From assembly GCA_015680685.1 (NCBI GenBank), contig MNCI01008931.1:280348-344347 (forward strand): a DNA stretch of 64,000 bases, given 5' to 3'. Source of the DNA: Gnetum montanum. Taxonomy: Eukaryota; Streptophyta; Gnetopsida; Gnetales; Gnetaceae. A program made the position numbers and the translations under genes. Of the stretch, positions 58,501 to 64,000 are shown piece after piece; positions within the stretch are counted from its first letter, which is position 1; the number at the start of each line of letters is the position of its first letter. The notes below the pieces were generated by a model. The model did no database searches. It was not told the DNA's origin and saw only the letters and a program-made list of their open reading frames with translations.

Positions 58501-59033
58501 AACTTATGATAACTGTAAACATTTGGTAAAATAGAAGGAATTTTTTTAGAGAGGTCTAACATTTTTTGTCAATCCAACTATTTTTTAAAGACTTTTTAAT
58601 CACTGGTTGGTTCATTTATTAGTTAGGGATATATTGATTTGTGTTAATTTATTTTCAGGTAAATACATTACCTGTTTCATCTGTTTGTACCCGGAGAATA
58701 TATTATCGCGGAAATGAGCGTGGCATTCTGGTCTGTTACCCAGACACAGATTTGATGGTAGCAAAAGAGATTATGGAGGCGGGGGGAGTCAAACAGTTGC
58801 CTGTCGTCATCCGAAATTCAGATCGAAAACATCAGCATGGTCATAAGCTTGTGGGATTGCTCTGCTATGAAGACATCATTAACTCTTTGAGGTTGGACTA
58901 TATGATTTCATTAACTCTCTAGATTTCCATGTTGGTTTATCTTGAATTCACTGTTTCTTGATGTTTGTGACTCAGGGATCGACAAGCAAGATCCTTGGAA
59001 TCATTTTCACAGCCACGGCAAAACAAAGACTGA
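21578..59033 (+). CDS. CLC-F: CLC-f type chloride channel/transporter, nine exons, 742 residues
   Basis: Nine exons join in frame to 2229 nt. The protein is a CLC-family anion channel or anion/proton exchanger. Plant CLC-f proteins are reported in Golgi membranes, and the group resembles bacterial more than classical plant CLC-a/c proteins. Visible features are a soluble N-terminus rich in Ser/Arg (1-83), the first membrane helix (about 87-107), the gating loop GPEGP (203-207, Glu205), FAIE (Glu258, at the internal proton-glutamate position of exchangers), GLYAP (419-423, the GxFxP equivalent) and membrane helices to about 512. A linker follows, then CBS1 (about 570-646) and CBS2 (about 647-735). 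The canonical GSGIP loop of the first selectivity segment is not evident, as in other CLC-e/f proteins. Exon 2-5 wording closely matches Arabidopsis CLC-f from memory. All eight introns are GT-AG. The start is the first ATG after an in-frame TGA at 21530. No disabling mutation is seen. Confidence 0.93.
24047..24094 (+). repeat. 48-bp TGTAACACCC-type repeat, first copy
   Basis: GTAACACCCATTCTTAGGAG and the following GCAAGAGATAACACCCAAAG (to about 24094) recur at 26466-26513 as GTAACACCCATTTAGAGGGA / GCAAGAGCTAACACCCGAAG. The first copy directly abuts the start of the LINE fragment at 24095. It could be the edge of an LTR (plant LTRs often begin TGTAACACC) or a sequence carried by the LINE. Its nature is not resolved. 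Confidence 0.45.
24095..25800 (+). mobile_element. 5'-truncated L1-type LINE (copy E1), C-terminal extension only
   Basis: The sense-strand fragment contains no RT or endonuclease, only the C-terminal extension shared by the LINE copies of this gene. It has an AMGVTPMYEPS module (about 24168-24460), a WKLLKVHFSLL module (about 24530-24720), an E/Q/R-rich coiled coil (about 25000-25370) with an internal 63-bp duplication (25207-25332), and the terminal module with HPDGEGN and KTVLDAIHGQE (about 25390-25620). Stops in the coding frame are mostly TAG and TGA where sister copies read Q or R. The borders are approximate; a downstream end near 25800 is inferred from loss of homology. Confidence 0.7.
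25207..25332 (+). repeat. 63-bp in-frame tandem duplication in the LINE coiled coil
   Basis: GGCATGACTTTAGGAGG recurs at 25214 and 25277, a period of 63 bases (21 codons). In the LINE frame it duplicates an E-E-A...VWEEQEHREEE block. The two copies differ at only a few bases, so the duplication is younger than the element's other decay or was conserved by chance. Confidence 0.75.
25830..26240 (+). repeat. Unidentified repeat, copy 1
   Basis: Colinear with 28030-28420. Shared blocks include CATTGTCTTACGA.GC, TGAAAG.TCATCA.GTGACYT, TTTCTACAG, TACTTATA.TCTA, CCTGATTCATRGGT, AGGTTCCTC-like and GGTCAAGTTCCT. The level of divergence suggests old copies of an interspersed element. No coding capacity is seen. 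Confidence 0.55.
26466..26513 (+). repeat. 48-bp TGTAACACCC-type repeat, second copy
   Basis: This is the second occurrence of the sequence at 24047-24094, in the same orientation and 2.42 kb away. The two bracket the LINE fragment E1 and one copy of the unidentified repeat. Confidence 0.45.
28030..28420 (+). repeat. Unidentified repeat, copy 2
   Basis: Partner of 25830-26240 in the same orientation. It shares the CATTGTCTTACGAGCATTGAA and GATTTATAGGTCAAGTTCCT blocks. No gene is seen. Confidence 0.55.
29545..30250 (-). repeat. LTR-like sequence related to the insert at 48515-49435
   Basis: Shared blocks with the intron 6 insert include ATGGAGAAA, GGAGCAAAGCTCAACTCA, CTCTCAAG, AACTCAAGACA and CCCTCAAGTGCT. 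On the minus strand the border at 29545 is followed by TATCGGAGCCTTGG, which resembles a degenerate TGGTATCGGAGCC primer binding site. This makes 29545 a possible LTR 3' end. The other end is uncertain. The 176-codon plus ORF at 29014-29544, just beyond it, shows no domain. Confidence 0.4.
30397..30660 (+). repeat. 48-bp minisatellite, about 5.5 units
   Basis: GGTAATGCTAAATAATATTG starts at 30445, 30493 and 30541. Related units start at 30397, 30589 and 30637. The period is exactly 48 bases (16 codons), so both strands remain open across it. The three central units are nearly identical and the outer ones differ (CCATAGCGCT in place of CGATAACGCT). The array stops at a single N (30661), so the copy number may be wrong. 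Confidence 0.85.
31260..31500 (+). repeat. 121-bp tandem duplication
   Basis: The block starting ATGGTTATGATCACCACAAG at 31260 is repeated from 31381, apparently without mismatch, to about 31498. Two virtually identical copies in old intronic DNA indicate a recent duplication or a local assembly error. No gene is involved. Confidence 0.85.
32034..32480 (+). repeat. ~226-bp tandem duplication next to the assembly gap
   Basis: ATTGACTATCTAAAATGAAA begins at about 32035 and again at about 32262. Both copies continue through GGGAATTCAATAAAGAAAGT, AACAATAGGAGAAACAAAAG and GGGTAAGGGAATAAC, and end with AAAGCAAGCTAGG. Divergence is a few percent. The second copy ends about 200 bp before the 420-N gap. 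Confidence 0.85.
32688..33107. other. Assembly gap (420 N)
   Basis: A run of unknown bases inside intron 1. ORFs drawn across it are meaningless. Confidence 0.99.
34042..34444 (+). CDS. CLC-F: CLC-f exon 2, residues 111-245
   Basis: Acceptor TTTCAG|GTTCAT; donor TCTG|GTAGGA (phase 1). It encodes the WAGTPSEGAAWLRLQRLADT loop, a glycine-rich helix (LTGGVIVGVMHGLLEI) and the gating segment TLGTGCSLGPEGPSVDIG with Glu205. It ends in the AAGAAAGISSG helix. The sequence is very close to angiosperm CLC-f here. Confidence 0.95.
34744..34979. repeat. 116-bp tandem duplication at the LINE 3' junction
   Basis: GGCCAAATCTGAACT-GTCCAA-ATATC, then a poly(T) run and GTGGAAAATATTTGRATTAG through CAATCCCAAAAATGAGGGGA occurs at 34744-34859 and again at 34860-34979. 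Each unit holds target-site flank, then poly(T) (the element's poly(A) tail on the minus strand), then element 3' end. The copies differ at about ten positions. Confidence 0.8.
35270..36680 (-). pseudogene. LINE E2 C-terminal extension
   Basis: Read on the minus strand: an AMGVTPTYEPSYAEY module (36659-36381); a WKLLGVHFSLMPSL module (about 36290-36040); a coiled coil dense in E, Q, K and R (about 35890-35540, for example LKQKIREEIQVEAYLQEAQM); and a terminal module ending HKAVPDAIHGQE (about 35480-35268). The same order is seen in the copies in introns 1 and 6, and in part in intron 7. The functions are unknown. Confidence 0.7.
36690..37720 (-). pseudogene. LINE E2 RT C-terminal part and zf-RVT
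   Basis: From 37715 down: LEINRSQSTVHLLNTYARFQ, then a YLGLPL-like motif, AGRLLLATSVLSTI, WKVKGVVQCIWLGGIRW and LGLRMLGGLA, as in the RT thumb/connection of plant L1s. Then MCPFYMAREETVTHFIWQC (36899-36843) gives the zf-RVT pattern C-x2-[FY]...E-E-T..H-F...C-x-F...VW. The RT palm with its Y/F-x-DD box is absent: sequence coming from the endonuclease linker (TRWLPEGDRNTRFFF, about 37790-37750) is followed directly by this C-terminal part. Confidence 0.75.
37532..37567 (+). repeat. C23-A13 homopolymer tract
   Basis: Twenty-three C's (37532-37554) are followed directly by thirteen A's (37555-37567), within the LINE E2 coding region, where the minus strand would read Phe and Gly runs. It is a slippage-prone tract of uncertain true length. 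Confidence 0.9.
37804..38820 (-). pseudogene. LINE E2 APE-type endonuclease and linker
   Basis: It starts MRILSWNCRGQGTPYKHKPS (38820), the usual first strand of plant L1 endonucleases (Asn in the active-site W-N-C-R-G). After decayed middle parts it resumes at 38268 with MTKIDIVWV, GKERVAFHHRSMLCQVGPP (the H of the terminal S-D-H region retained, the D changed) and a long helical linker to KEETYWRQQ. Several stops lie between 38620 and 38270. Confidence 0.75.
39330..40020 (-). pseudogene. LINE E2 ORF1: DUF4283 plus zinc knuckle
   Basis: ORF 40020-39520 has the DUF4283 pattern of plant LINE ORF1 proteins: VLLGGPWFFGARGLALTHWC (about residues 86-105), PVWIQVFGILWEMWTPTFLKAL, then FGEFVTFDKSTASLDRMGYAHFCV at its end. 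After a stop, YGVCGKVGHMTMDC (about 39385-39340) is a CCHC knuckle whose first Cys has become Tyr. ORF1 proteins bind the element's RNA. Confidence 0.8.
40454..40648 (+). CDS. CLC-F: CLC-f exon 3, residues 245-310
   Basis: Acceptor TTGCAG|GTTTCA; donor GCAG|GTACAT. Phase 1 on both sides. It encodes GFNAAVAGCFFAIETVLRP, with Glu258 at the place of the proton glutamate of CLC exchangers, followed by a helix and an extracellular/luminal loop (FGGKQAFTVPKYELKSVA). Confidence 0.95.
40649..42024 (+). other. CLC-f intron 3 (1.4 kb)
   Basis: Phase-1 intron with GTACAT donor and GGCACAG acceptor. It is unique-looking AT-rich sequence. No gene or repeat is recognised. Confidence 0.9.
42025..42479 (+). 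CDS. CLC-F: CLC-f exon 4, residues 310-461
   Basis: Acceptor CACAG|AACTTC; donor TTTG|GTGAGA (phase 0 out). It is the longest pore exon and carries several membrane helices, PALGGLGAGLIALRYPGILY, the HTGKSASAPGIWLL segment and GSGLVGGLYAPSLMIGAAVG, whose GLYAP (419-423) is the counterpart of the GxFxP anion-site motif. Confidence 0.95.
42480..42668 (+). other. CLC-f intron 4 (189 bp)
   Basis: Phase-0 intron with GTGAGA donor and CATACAG acceptor. Reading through it adds codons for VRLYPLVIHIKVTV and more before a stop at 42624, so retention would truncate the protein inside the pore. Confidence 0.9.
42669..42773 (+). CDS. CLC-F: CLC-f exon 5, residues 462-496
   Basis: A 35-codon exon, acceptor ATACAG|GTTGGG and donor CATG|GTATGT, phase 0 on both sides. 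It encodes VGMAATLASACSVPLTSVLL and LFEMTKDYRILLPLM, a highly conserved CLC helix pair. It is too short to appear as an independent ORF. Confidence 0.95.
42774..43088 (+). other. CLC-f intron 5 (315 bp)
   Basis: Phase-0 intron, GTATGT donor and CTACTAG acceptor. AT-rich, with nothing else recognised. Confidence 0.9.
43089..43325 (+). CDS. CLC-F: CLC-f exon 6, residues 497-575
   Basis: Acceptor CTACTAG|GGTGCT; donor GATG|GTATGT, phase 0 on both sides. It starts with the last membrane segment (GAVGLAFWVASAAN) and continues into a hydrophilic linker of about 55 residues (KSKENRSGDAQPSHAYLALT). It ends at LLHDMM, where CBS1 begins. Confidence 0.93.
43645..43830 (+). repeat. 62-bp tandem repeat, three units
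   Basis: AAGGCACACAGATTTTC, CCTGCATTCTATTATTAATA and TTTAGGGCATCARTRGTCT repeat with starts at 43645, 43707 and 43769. Units differ by only a few transitions. No coding role. Confidence 0.9.
44428..44450 (+). repeat. (CTTT)n microsatellite
   Basis: About five uninterrupted TTTC repeats within intron 6. A likely length-polymorphic site. Confidence 0.85.
44590..44715 (-). repeat. Reverse copy of the LINE tail seen at 15950-19120
   Basis: The minus strand reads AAGGCAAGGCCTAATCCTTTTCCTACCCTAGAAG, in pieces with GAAAACCTGAAAAGACATCCCCAAAACCATT. This matches the 3' tail blocks of the upstream LINE copies (GGGCAAGGCCTGCTGCTTTT; AGGCATCTCCAAAACCATTG). Only this short 3' fragment is present. Confidence 0.6.
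45039..46126 (+). mobile_element. 5'-truncated LINE (copy E4) with 16-bp TSD and poly(A)
   Basis: AAAACTGCTGCCTATT flanks the insert at 45023-45038 and 46127-46142. An A-run (46119-46130) precedes the right copy, so the insert is in sense orientation with a poly(A) tail. It is far more GC-rich than the copies around it. Its frame reads a coiled coil (EELLKRAADEAREAERKDWE... to QRQRQLDHAHEHN, about 45165-45490) and then the terminal module (YLTLGISCESSWAELR...RNTLDILHELE..DCACR, to about 45755). It contains a 150-N gap (45916-46065). The higher GC and fewer stops suggest a younger or different subfamily. Confidence 0.85.
45916..46065. other. Assembly gap (150 N)
   Basis: Unknown bases inside LINE copy E4. 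CTCTTG lies on both sides of the gap, which hints at an unresolved repeat overlap. Confidence 0.99.
46420..47790 (-). pseudogene. LINE E3 C-terminal extension
   Basis: Minus-strand order: VINAMGVTPTFEPTY module (47789-47562, continuing to about 47480); WKLQGSHFTFL module (about 47350-47200); coiled coil (LKQEAKEELKRYEMNEAV region, about 47000-46650); terminal module with EAYKEFQ.VAAFMDTE and QKVLDAIHH (about 46530-46430). The layout is the same as in E1 and E2. Confidence 0.7.
48515..49435 (-). mobile_element. LTR-like insert within the RT of LINE E3
   Basis: The RT frame breaks just after KLDITKANDTI (about 49432) and resumes in the RT C-terminal part near 48515. The 0.9-kb insert starts on the minus strand with TGATACGATTAGGGACACCT, an LTR-like TG start. 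It contains CTTAATAAAAGGAAATTT (poly(A) signal) and shares colinear blocks with 29545-30250 in intron 1. The RT stretch between the two halves, some 150 codons including the catalytic box, is missing, so the event included a deletion. ATCTAGCTT near both edges may be chance or a junction duplication. Confidence 0.55.
49432..50932 (-). pseudogene. LINE E3 endonuclease end, linker and RT N-terminal half
   Basis: ORF 50932-50621 covers the middle of the APE endonuclease (WIIIDDFNQRLHHWEKAGG; the usual G-D-F-N here is D-D-F-N). ORF 50590-49982 starts MTRIDWIWIN, keeps FDHRFVV (the terminal D-H pair) and runs through the linker to WTKEGDRNTKFSFAKAKA. RT follows with NGWPIEFFKEF, NCSRIVLIPKT, NTLLRLFTKIIV, GAQQSSFIKGGCIQD and LCIKLDITKA. 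Scattered stops make it non-functional, but it is the best preserved RT N-terminal half in the window. Confidence 0.8.
51121..52020 (-). pseudogene. LINE E3 ORF1 (DUF4283) remnant
   Basis: ORF 51966-51715 holds the C-terminal half of DUF4283 (MWIRVAHIPWELWTSDFLKT, FFNEFINFDKFT, MGYARFYV). ORF 51578-51258 follows with Pro/Asn-rich sequence and no intact zinc knuckle. The order and sequence agree with E2 ORF1. Confidence 0.7.
52820..53032 (+). CDS. CLC-F: CLC-f exon 7, residues 576-646 (CBS1)
   Basis: Acceptor TTTCAG|GTATCT; donor TGGAT|GTAAGA, phase 0 on both sides. It encodes the first CBS domain: VSEAMSTNFLKVFVSATLKE, NCVLVVSEEDILEGIMTLGD and LQRKIQ. Tandem CBS domains sit on the cytosolic face of CLC dimers and bind adenine nucleotides in several members; whether this one does is inference. 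Confidence 0.93.
54296..54960 (+). pseudogene. LINE E5 APE-type endonuclease remnant
   Basis: Starts MKILSWNCRGQGTPYKRSTL and continues HAEGCTVVCL, then TAG where the family has Q, then ETKLH (the catalytic E of the QETK motif is kept), WVLIGDFK (G-D-F-N expected), DITGSLFTWGNRRKG and a SKINRV segment. Several TAG/TGA stops occur at Q, R or W positions. It is inactive. Confidence 0.75.
55540..56030 (+). pseudogene. LINE E5 reverse transcriptase N-terminal half
   Basis: Contains L-L-K-S-V-K-A-M-G-L-D-G-W-P-I-E-F-F (RT block 1), LMLKWKQVRCEINCTRIGLI, PKIPNPMEPSHFRSIGVCNT, LLRLFAKILV, then after a frameshift GFVKGRYIQDQILLL and MCIKLDIAKAHDTVYWA (block A with its catalytic Asp). Frameshifts and stops show long-term decay. 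Confidence 0.8.
58659..58891 (+). CDS. CLC-F: CLC-f exon 8, residues 647-724 (CBS2)
   Basis: Acceptor TTTTCAG|GTAAAT; donor TTTGAG|GTTGGA (phase 2). It encodes PVSSVCTRRIYYRGNERGIL, VAKEIMEAGGVKQLPVV and HKLVGLLCYEDIINSLR. This is the second CBS domain with its GVKQLPVV and GLL-x-x-x-D-I strands. The donor GTTGGA is the weakest of the gene. Read-through adds LDYMISLTL and stops at 58920, an alternative shorter tail. Confidence 0.92.
58976..59033 (+). CDS. CLC-F: CLC-f exon 9, residues 724-742 and stop
   Basis: Acceptor GACTCAG|GGATCG after an 84-bp intron. The split codon AG|G gives Arg724, then DRQARSLESFSQPRQNKD and TGA at 59031-59033. The Leu-Arg-Asp junction at the end of CBS2 agrees with angiosperm CLC-f. 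That agreement, plus exact phase match, is why I prefer splicing here over read-through of exon 8. Confidence 0.85.
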
Positions 59034-62000
59034 CATTTTGCTTACCGGAAATTAACATTTTATTTCTACAACAAAGCTTCTTAGCACTAGACAACTTAAG
59101 ATTGTGGTTTTGAGAGGCAATTTGTGTGGCATTAGAATCTGTCTTGGTAAAACATTTTTAATGTATTCCTATGATTTACAGGATAAGATGGATTAGTTCG
59201 ATTTGAGAACATTGTGCATTTTGAAGCGCTCTCTTTCACAATGCACTAGAATGCATTTTAGGCATGGTTTGAAGATGTCACTCCTCTTAGTCTATGAAAT
59301 GAAGAGCACCACTATTAGGTTACCATCCTTGGTTACATGTCTGCAAATCCATTCTCAGCTTCTGGGTTTGCTCCAAGAAAAATAAGATTTTCACAAGAAT
59401 AATCTTGTTTCCTTCCTAAATTTGAAATCGGTAAAATGTATGCTCCAAAAACTCAGTGTCTTTTTGCTATCTAAAGTATAAATTATTTTTAGTGGAGTAA
59501 ACTCAGATTTTCCATATCTCCAAGATATTCTGCTATTAATAATATAGCCTAAATTGCCTGTGTGTATTTATCCAGATTAAAAGGTAAATCCATAGTTCTT
59601 TTGCAGTATAATATATAAGAAAAGACGTAACCCACACATGATTTTATTTGGTTGGGTTTATTTTTAAAGATAACCCTTAAGGCAAGGAACAATTTATCAT
59701 TTTTAAGATATTATTCCATAAGTTGTTTCACTAAAAAGGGCATTGTTTTACTGAAATAGAAATAGAAATATTTTTTTATTACATTCAGAGACCTTTAGGA
59801 TCTATTGAACAAAAGAAATATACATAGTATGTGTGGTAAACACTTCATCAATGAAGTTACCAAGTTTCCTTGATGCTACATCAAAAAGCTCAAATAAATT
59901 AATAGTTATAATTTGCCATTTGTGACTTTGCACAAGAACAAGACATTCTAGGAATATATGATGCTCATCTTCAATTGCCCTTTGGTTGCATAAATGATAT
60001 GTTCTCTTTTCTCTTGGAATTTGAACCCATCTTCATATTTCAAGTCTAGTTATGGTTTGAAATTATGTCTAAAAAAGACAATCATTTTAGCATTGAGACA
60101 CCATAGCAAATTGGTTATAATCACTAAAGACAACAAGGATGTGGGTTGTAAAGTTGTGTATATCATGTTTGATAAATAAAGAATGTTCAAGTGCATACGG
60201 TGGGTACAAAAGATGAAACCCAAACCCATGTTGTGGTAGTGAAGTGAATATTTTTATAATTTTTATGAATTTTTAAATATAAAATAAAACAATAAATAAT
60301 TCTTGTTGCAATCCTTTGTCAAACAACAACATTTGCATTGGGAAGGTTAATGACACACATTGTTGCATTGGGAAGGTTAATGACACATTCTTGTTACAAT
60401 TCCTTGTACTGCAGGCACATCATTTGCACATAAAAAATAAATAAAACATGTAATCACATCACAATTCCTTGTGGGATAGGCGCAATGCAAAATTGTAACT
60501 CACACAAATTGTGTTGCAATTCCTTCAAGGATAGATGTAACACACATACTAAAATGATAAAATCTTCTTCAACATTGTTCTAAATATGTATGGTGTCCTT
60601 GGGCAAGGTAGAATCATCACAACCTTAACTATGCTAATTTGTTTGGGAGAGTTAATAATTATAATTTTCAAGTTCAATAAATGAATTAATTAGTAAGATA
60701 TCAACATCATGATCCAATAACATACATTTGGAAAATTGAAGGAATTTGAAGAGCTTTATTCATTATTCTCTCACTTGACCTTACATTAACCAAATAGTTA
60801 TGAGTTGCATTAAAAAAAGAGGAAATAATACATAGTTATGCAAGGGACAAGGGAGTTAGAAGTTAATGAAAAACTTAAAAAGTATCAAAGATATTAAATG
60901 AGCTCATTGCCTCGGTATTTACAGTTTTCAACTAAGGTATAAGGGAGCACACTAGTTGTAGGGTTCTAGCGTAAGAGGTTCCTTTCAGGTATACAAAGGC
61001 AATTCTTGATGGAGTGCGCTAGCACTAGTGAGCTAGCACATAGGTGAGTTGGCTCCAAAGAGCTAGTGCTTAGAGCTTGTGCATCTTTCATGAGAGATTG
61101 GAAAGTTCAGCCAATATTAAAGTCCAAATAGAGGATAAACTCCCAAATCAGTTCTTTGCACCCAGAGAAAGTCTAGGACCATGGGGAACACAAAGACATT
61201 AGTCCAAGGAGCAAAAAGTAAGAAGAAAGGAGGAACCAAACCTGTATGCATGTAGACTAACTCACATCACACACCAATACCTCAACCTCGACTATAATTG
61301 AAATGAATTAATTAACTTAGACAAATTTAGGACTTACAAAGTAATACAATATTGCAAGTGGATGCCTTATCATACCCTCACAACTAAATTAAGATGCTTA
61401 CCTAACAACAATAAAACTTGGATTGAACATGACTTAAGGTTGATGTGGAGGAGTTACATATATTAATATGTACAAAGGACATTTCCAAAAATTTCAAGAT
61501 TACTAAAAAGAACTGTAGGTACACCTAAAATAGGTATGTTAGAACCTGAAATAATTTGACTATAGGTACATTCCATGACATATAGCCAATAGAATACATT
61601 AAAAAAATCATAGAAAAATATAATGATGTCTCAAGTATAAATCCAATTGACAACCTCTTATGTAACCAAATAATAAGCTCATCACTTAGCAACCTATCAC
61701 TAGCAAGTTGTAGTAACAAACATAGAGCAAGCCATATCATGAACATTCAAGCATCATAGAAAATTCAAATTGAAAAACATAATTGCAAAGCATAACAATA
61801 CCCAACCATAAATAACATTCAATATAATTTATAGATAGGTTATTCATAAACAAAACACTAAAAAACGATTAAGAATTTAAATTTAAATTTAAATAGGAAA
61901 GTAAATAAATGAAAGACAATTAAAAAAAGCATCCTAAGTAAACAATTAAACTAATCTTTAGAGTTGTCATCCAACTATGCTAGAGAGACAAATCAAGTGC

Positions 62001-64000
62001 TTTATGCAAGGTAACCACCACAATCCTTGTAGGGAATTGACATTTATTAAACTCTATCACAATGTCAAGCCACCTCAGATTTGTGCATGGATCATTCCCA
62101 TAGTAGGCTCTTATCCTTTTACCCTTGTGAATCTCATTGCTTAAGACACTAGTGGATTCTCAAAAACTAGTAAAACATTAACATCAAGTGTGAATATGTC
62201 CTTGAATGACCAAATCTCATACTTTGCTTCATTTTGATTGACTTTTTGTAGCAAATGATTTTGGACTAGAAATAAACTAGAACAGAGAAATGAAGAAATC
62301 ACATGGATAGGGAGAGAAAGAGAAGTGAAACATCATTAGATCCTCAACTAACAAATCAATTAGCTCATAGGAGTACATGAGCATATATTTCACTCTCTAC
62401 GGGATCATTCATTGGTTCCCTTCATGACTATTGACCTATACAGTGAGGTTAGATCTCCAAGTCCTCTTTAGAAGCATAGGATGACATTACCATTGTAGAT
62501 GTAATTTTGTCTTGATTATTTGATGATCCAACCATTGATGAGAACATATTGAAAGAAAGTGCTATAGTTATTTAGAAGCCAAAAAGTTTGATATGGTTTT
62601 CTTCCCTCCTTGCACATATACATGGTAGGTTCTTGAATTTGATGTTAATGAAATCTCTTGTCAATTCCTTTAGTTACACTAAATAATCAAATCCATCCAT
62701 TTTTCCTTGGGATAAAAAAATGACCTTTGTGATGTTAATTTTGATTAGATTTTTTTTTTTTTAAAAATTGATCTTTGGATTAGGATTTATTGAAAGTAGT
62801 ATTTAACTTTACTAGAGTTCTCTTGGAAAGTGATTTCTAGGCCTTCAAAACCATTAGAACATAGATGAAGCAATGAATGAGGATCACAAACTTGCACTTG
62901 TTCAATCTATTTAAGAAACCTAACAATTTAGTTGAACATAAAATTATTTTTTCTAGATGGTAAATCTACTAATTTGAGGTGCATAAGCTCAACTATTTGC
63001 TTTGTTGAGCAAGAGTACATTAAAATGTCCCTAACTTGGGATGGTAATTCTACGAACTTCATGAGCTAAAAATACAAGAATGCACTTGTTTTCTTAATTC
63101 TTCACATCTTTGTTACATTTTTCCATGTTCTTTTATTTTTTATTATTTTTCATGTTTTAATTTTTCTTTTTCTTGTTTTCTTTAGGAGGAAGAGGGTCTT
63201 AAATGTGGAAACAACACCTTTTAGAAGGTATTGTGATTGCTGGATCACAACTTGAAGTCTTTGATTTGAACATCACAAGATGGTAGCTCCTTTAAGAGCT
63301 CAATGTAACATGAATAGATTTATGTAAAAATGAATCTCTTTCAACTAGTCGGTCAAGGTAGACACAAATACAATGATCCAACCTCATCAATTGAAACACA
63401 TCCCAGCTATCACCCTTTCCTAAATTATAATCCAACATCCATTTAGATTTATAGAGCTTATACCTTAAAGTATGGGTCCATTGGACCTTCCCACAAGTGT
63501 ACTAATGGTAGCTTTTCTACTTGTGATGCAAGATCTAGCTCCCTACTAAATATATGCATAGTTCATTAGTGATGGCAAGAGGATAGTGGGTGGATGAATT
63601 TATGTTGTACATATTCCATCAAACTAAGGCTCCACTTTGGATTCGTTTAGTACTCTCACATCATCATCACATTTGTATACTCATCCATCCACATCATATG
63701 ATTCCTAGGATGAGCATTCATAAAATTCATTAATTAATTCTCCAATAAATATGAAATAAAACACATAACATTACATTAAGAAGGATAGGAAAATTAAGAT
63801 TGCTTAATCATTAAATTCAAACAAAAAAGACATAAAAATCATATCGAAGAATAACAAATCAAGATTGATAGATCAGTATGCTAAAAAATACATACATAAA
63901 ATCACAAAAAATGAAAAGTATAAACATATTAAAGAATGACATTGTATCACTCATAGGATGTGTAGCATTTCATTTTATTCCCTATGATAGTCTTGCAGTT
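59034..64000 (+). other. 3' UTR and downstream intergenic DNA, no further gene seen
   Basis: The 3' UTR length is unknown. Possible poly(A) signals are weak (AAAATAAG near 59380; later AATAAA motifs such as 60173 lie over 1 kb away). The rest is AT-rich (60-70%) with short, unsupported ORFs. A 30-bp direct repeat (TTGTTGCATTGGGAAGGTTAATGACACA type) lies at about 60325-60387. A minus-strand stretch at 60100-59900 has a weak zf-RVT-like look, and I do not call it. Confidence 0.5.

Larger units (their letters stand above)
53033..58658 (+). other. CLC-f intron 7 (5.6 kb)
   Basis: Phase-0 intron, donor GTAAGA and acceptor TTTTCAG. Most of it is sense LINE E5 (about 53510-58330). Both flanks (53033-53500 and 58340-58658) are AT-rich and unremarkable. 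Confidence 0.87.

Noticed and set aside
59900-60160. Possible zf-RVT remnant on the minus strand
   Set aside because: Only a loose Cys/His spacing can be seen, and no neighbouring RT motifs support it.

Overview
This window looks like nuclear DNA of a seed plant, most likely a gymnosperm. It is AT-rich and full of decayed retrotransposons. It holds one clearly intact gene, which spans about 37.5 kb because its introns are packed with transposable elements. There are two sized assembly gaps (32688-33107 and 45916-46065) and single N bases at 2507, 18482, 30661 and 31096. The species cannot be fixed from the sequence; the gymnosperm call rests on the long TE-filled introns around an otherwise ordinary plant protein.

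Region 1-20.2 kb is intergenic repeat DNA. It contains the 3' end of a Ty3/gypsy pol (1-249, +) with a downstream LTR (2137-3028), and a long minus-strand stretch of degraded coding sequence that ends upstream in a gypsy integrase (12300-11270). An array of short palindromes lies at 8534-9706. A solo LTR with a perfect 5-bp target duplication (14094-14918, -) sits just before a third related LTR (15017-15890, +). Several LINE 3' ends follow, one carrying a tRNA-derived SINE (18757-18888), and then a LINE fragment of a different, non-L1 type (19200-20230).

Region 20.2-59.1 kb is the gene. I assembled nine exons with GT-AG borders and compatible phases: 21578-21907, 34042-34444, 40454-40648, 42025-42479, 42669-42773, 43089-43325, 52820-53032, 58659-58891 and 58976-59033. 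They give a 742-residue CLC chloride channel/transporter of the plant CLC-f type, with a pore domain, the GPEGP gating-glutamate loop and two C-terminal CBS domains. A 36-codon upstream ORF precedes the start codon in the same frame.

The introns contain at least five copies of one L1-type LINE group (DUF4283 ORF1, CCHC knuckle, APE endonuclease, RT, zf-RVT). They are in intron 1 (sense), intron 2 (antisense, 15-bp TSD), intron 6 (antisense, with a sense copy nested in it with a 16-bp TSD) and intron 7 (sense). All five carry a long C-terminal extension after the zf-RVT finger: two globular-looking modules, a charged coiled coil and a terminal module with a K-x-V-L-D-x-I-H signature. I do not recognise this extension, and it is the best candidate here for something undescribed. 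Region 59.1-64 kb is 3' flank with no gene that I can support.
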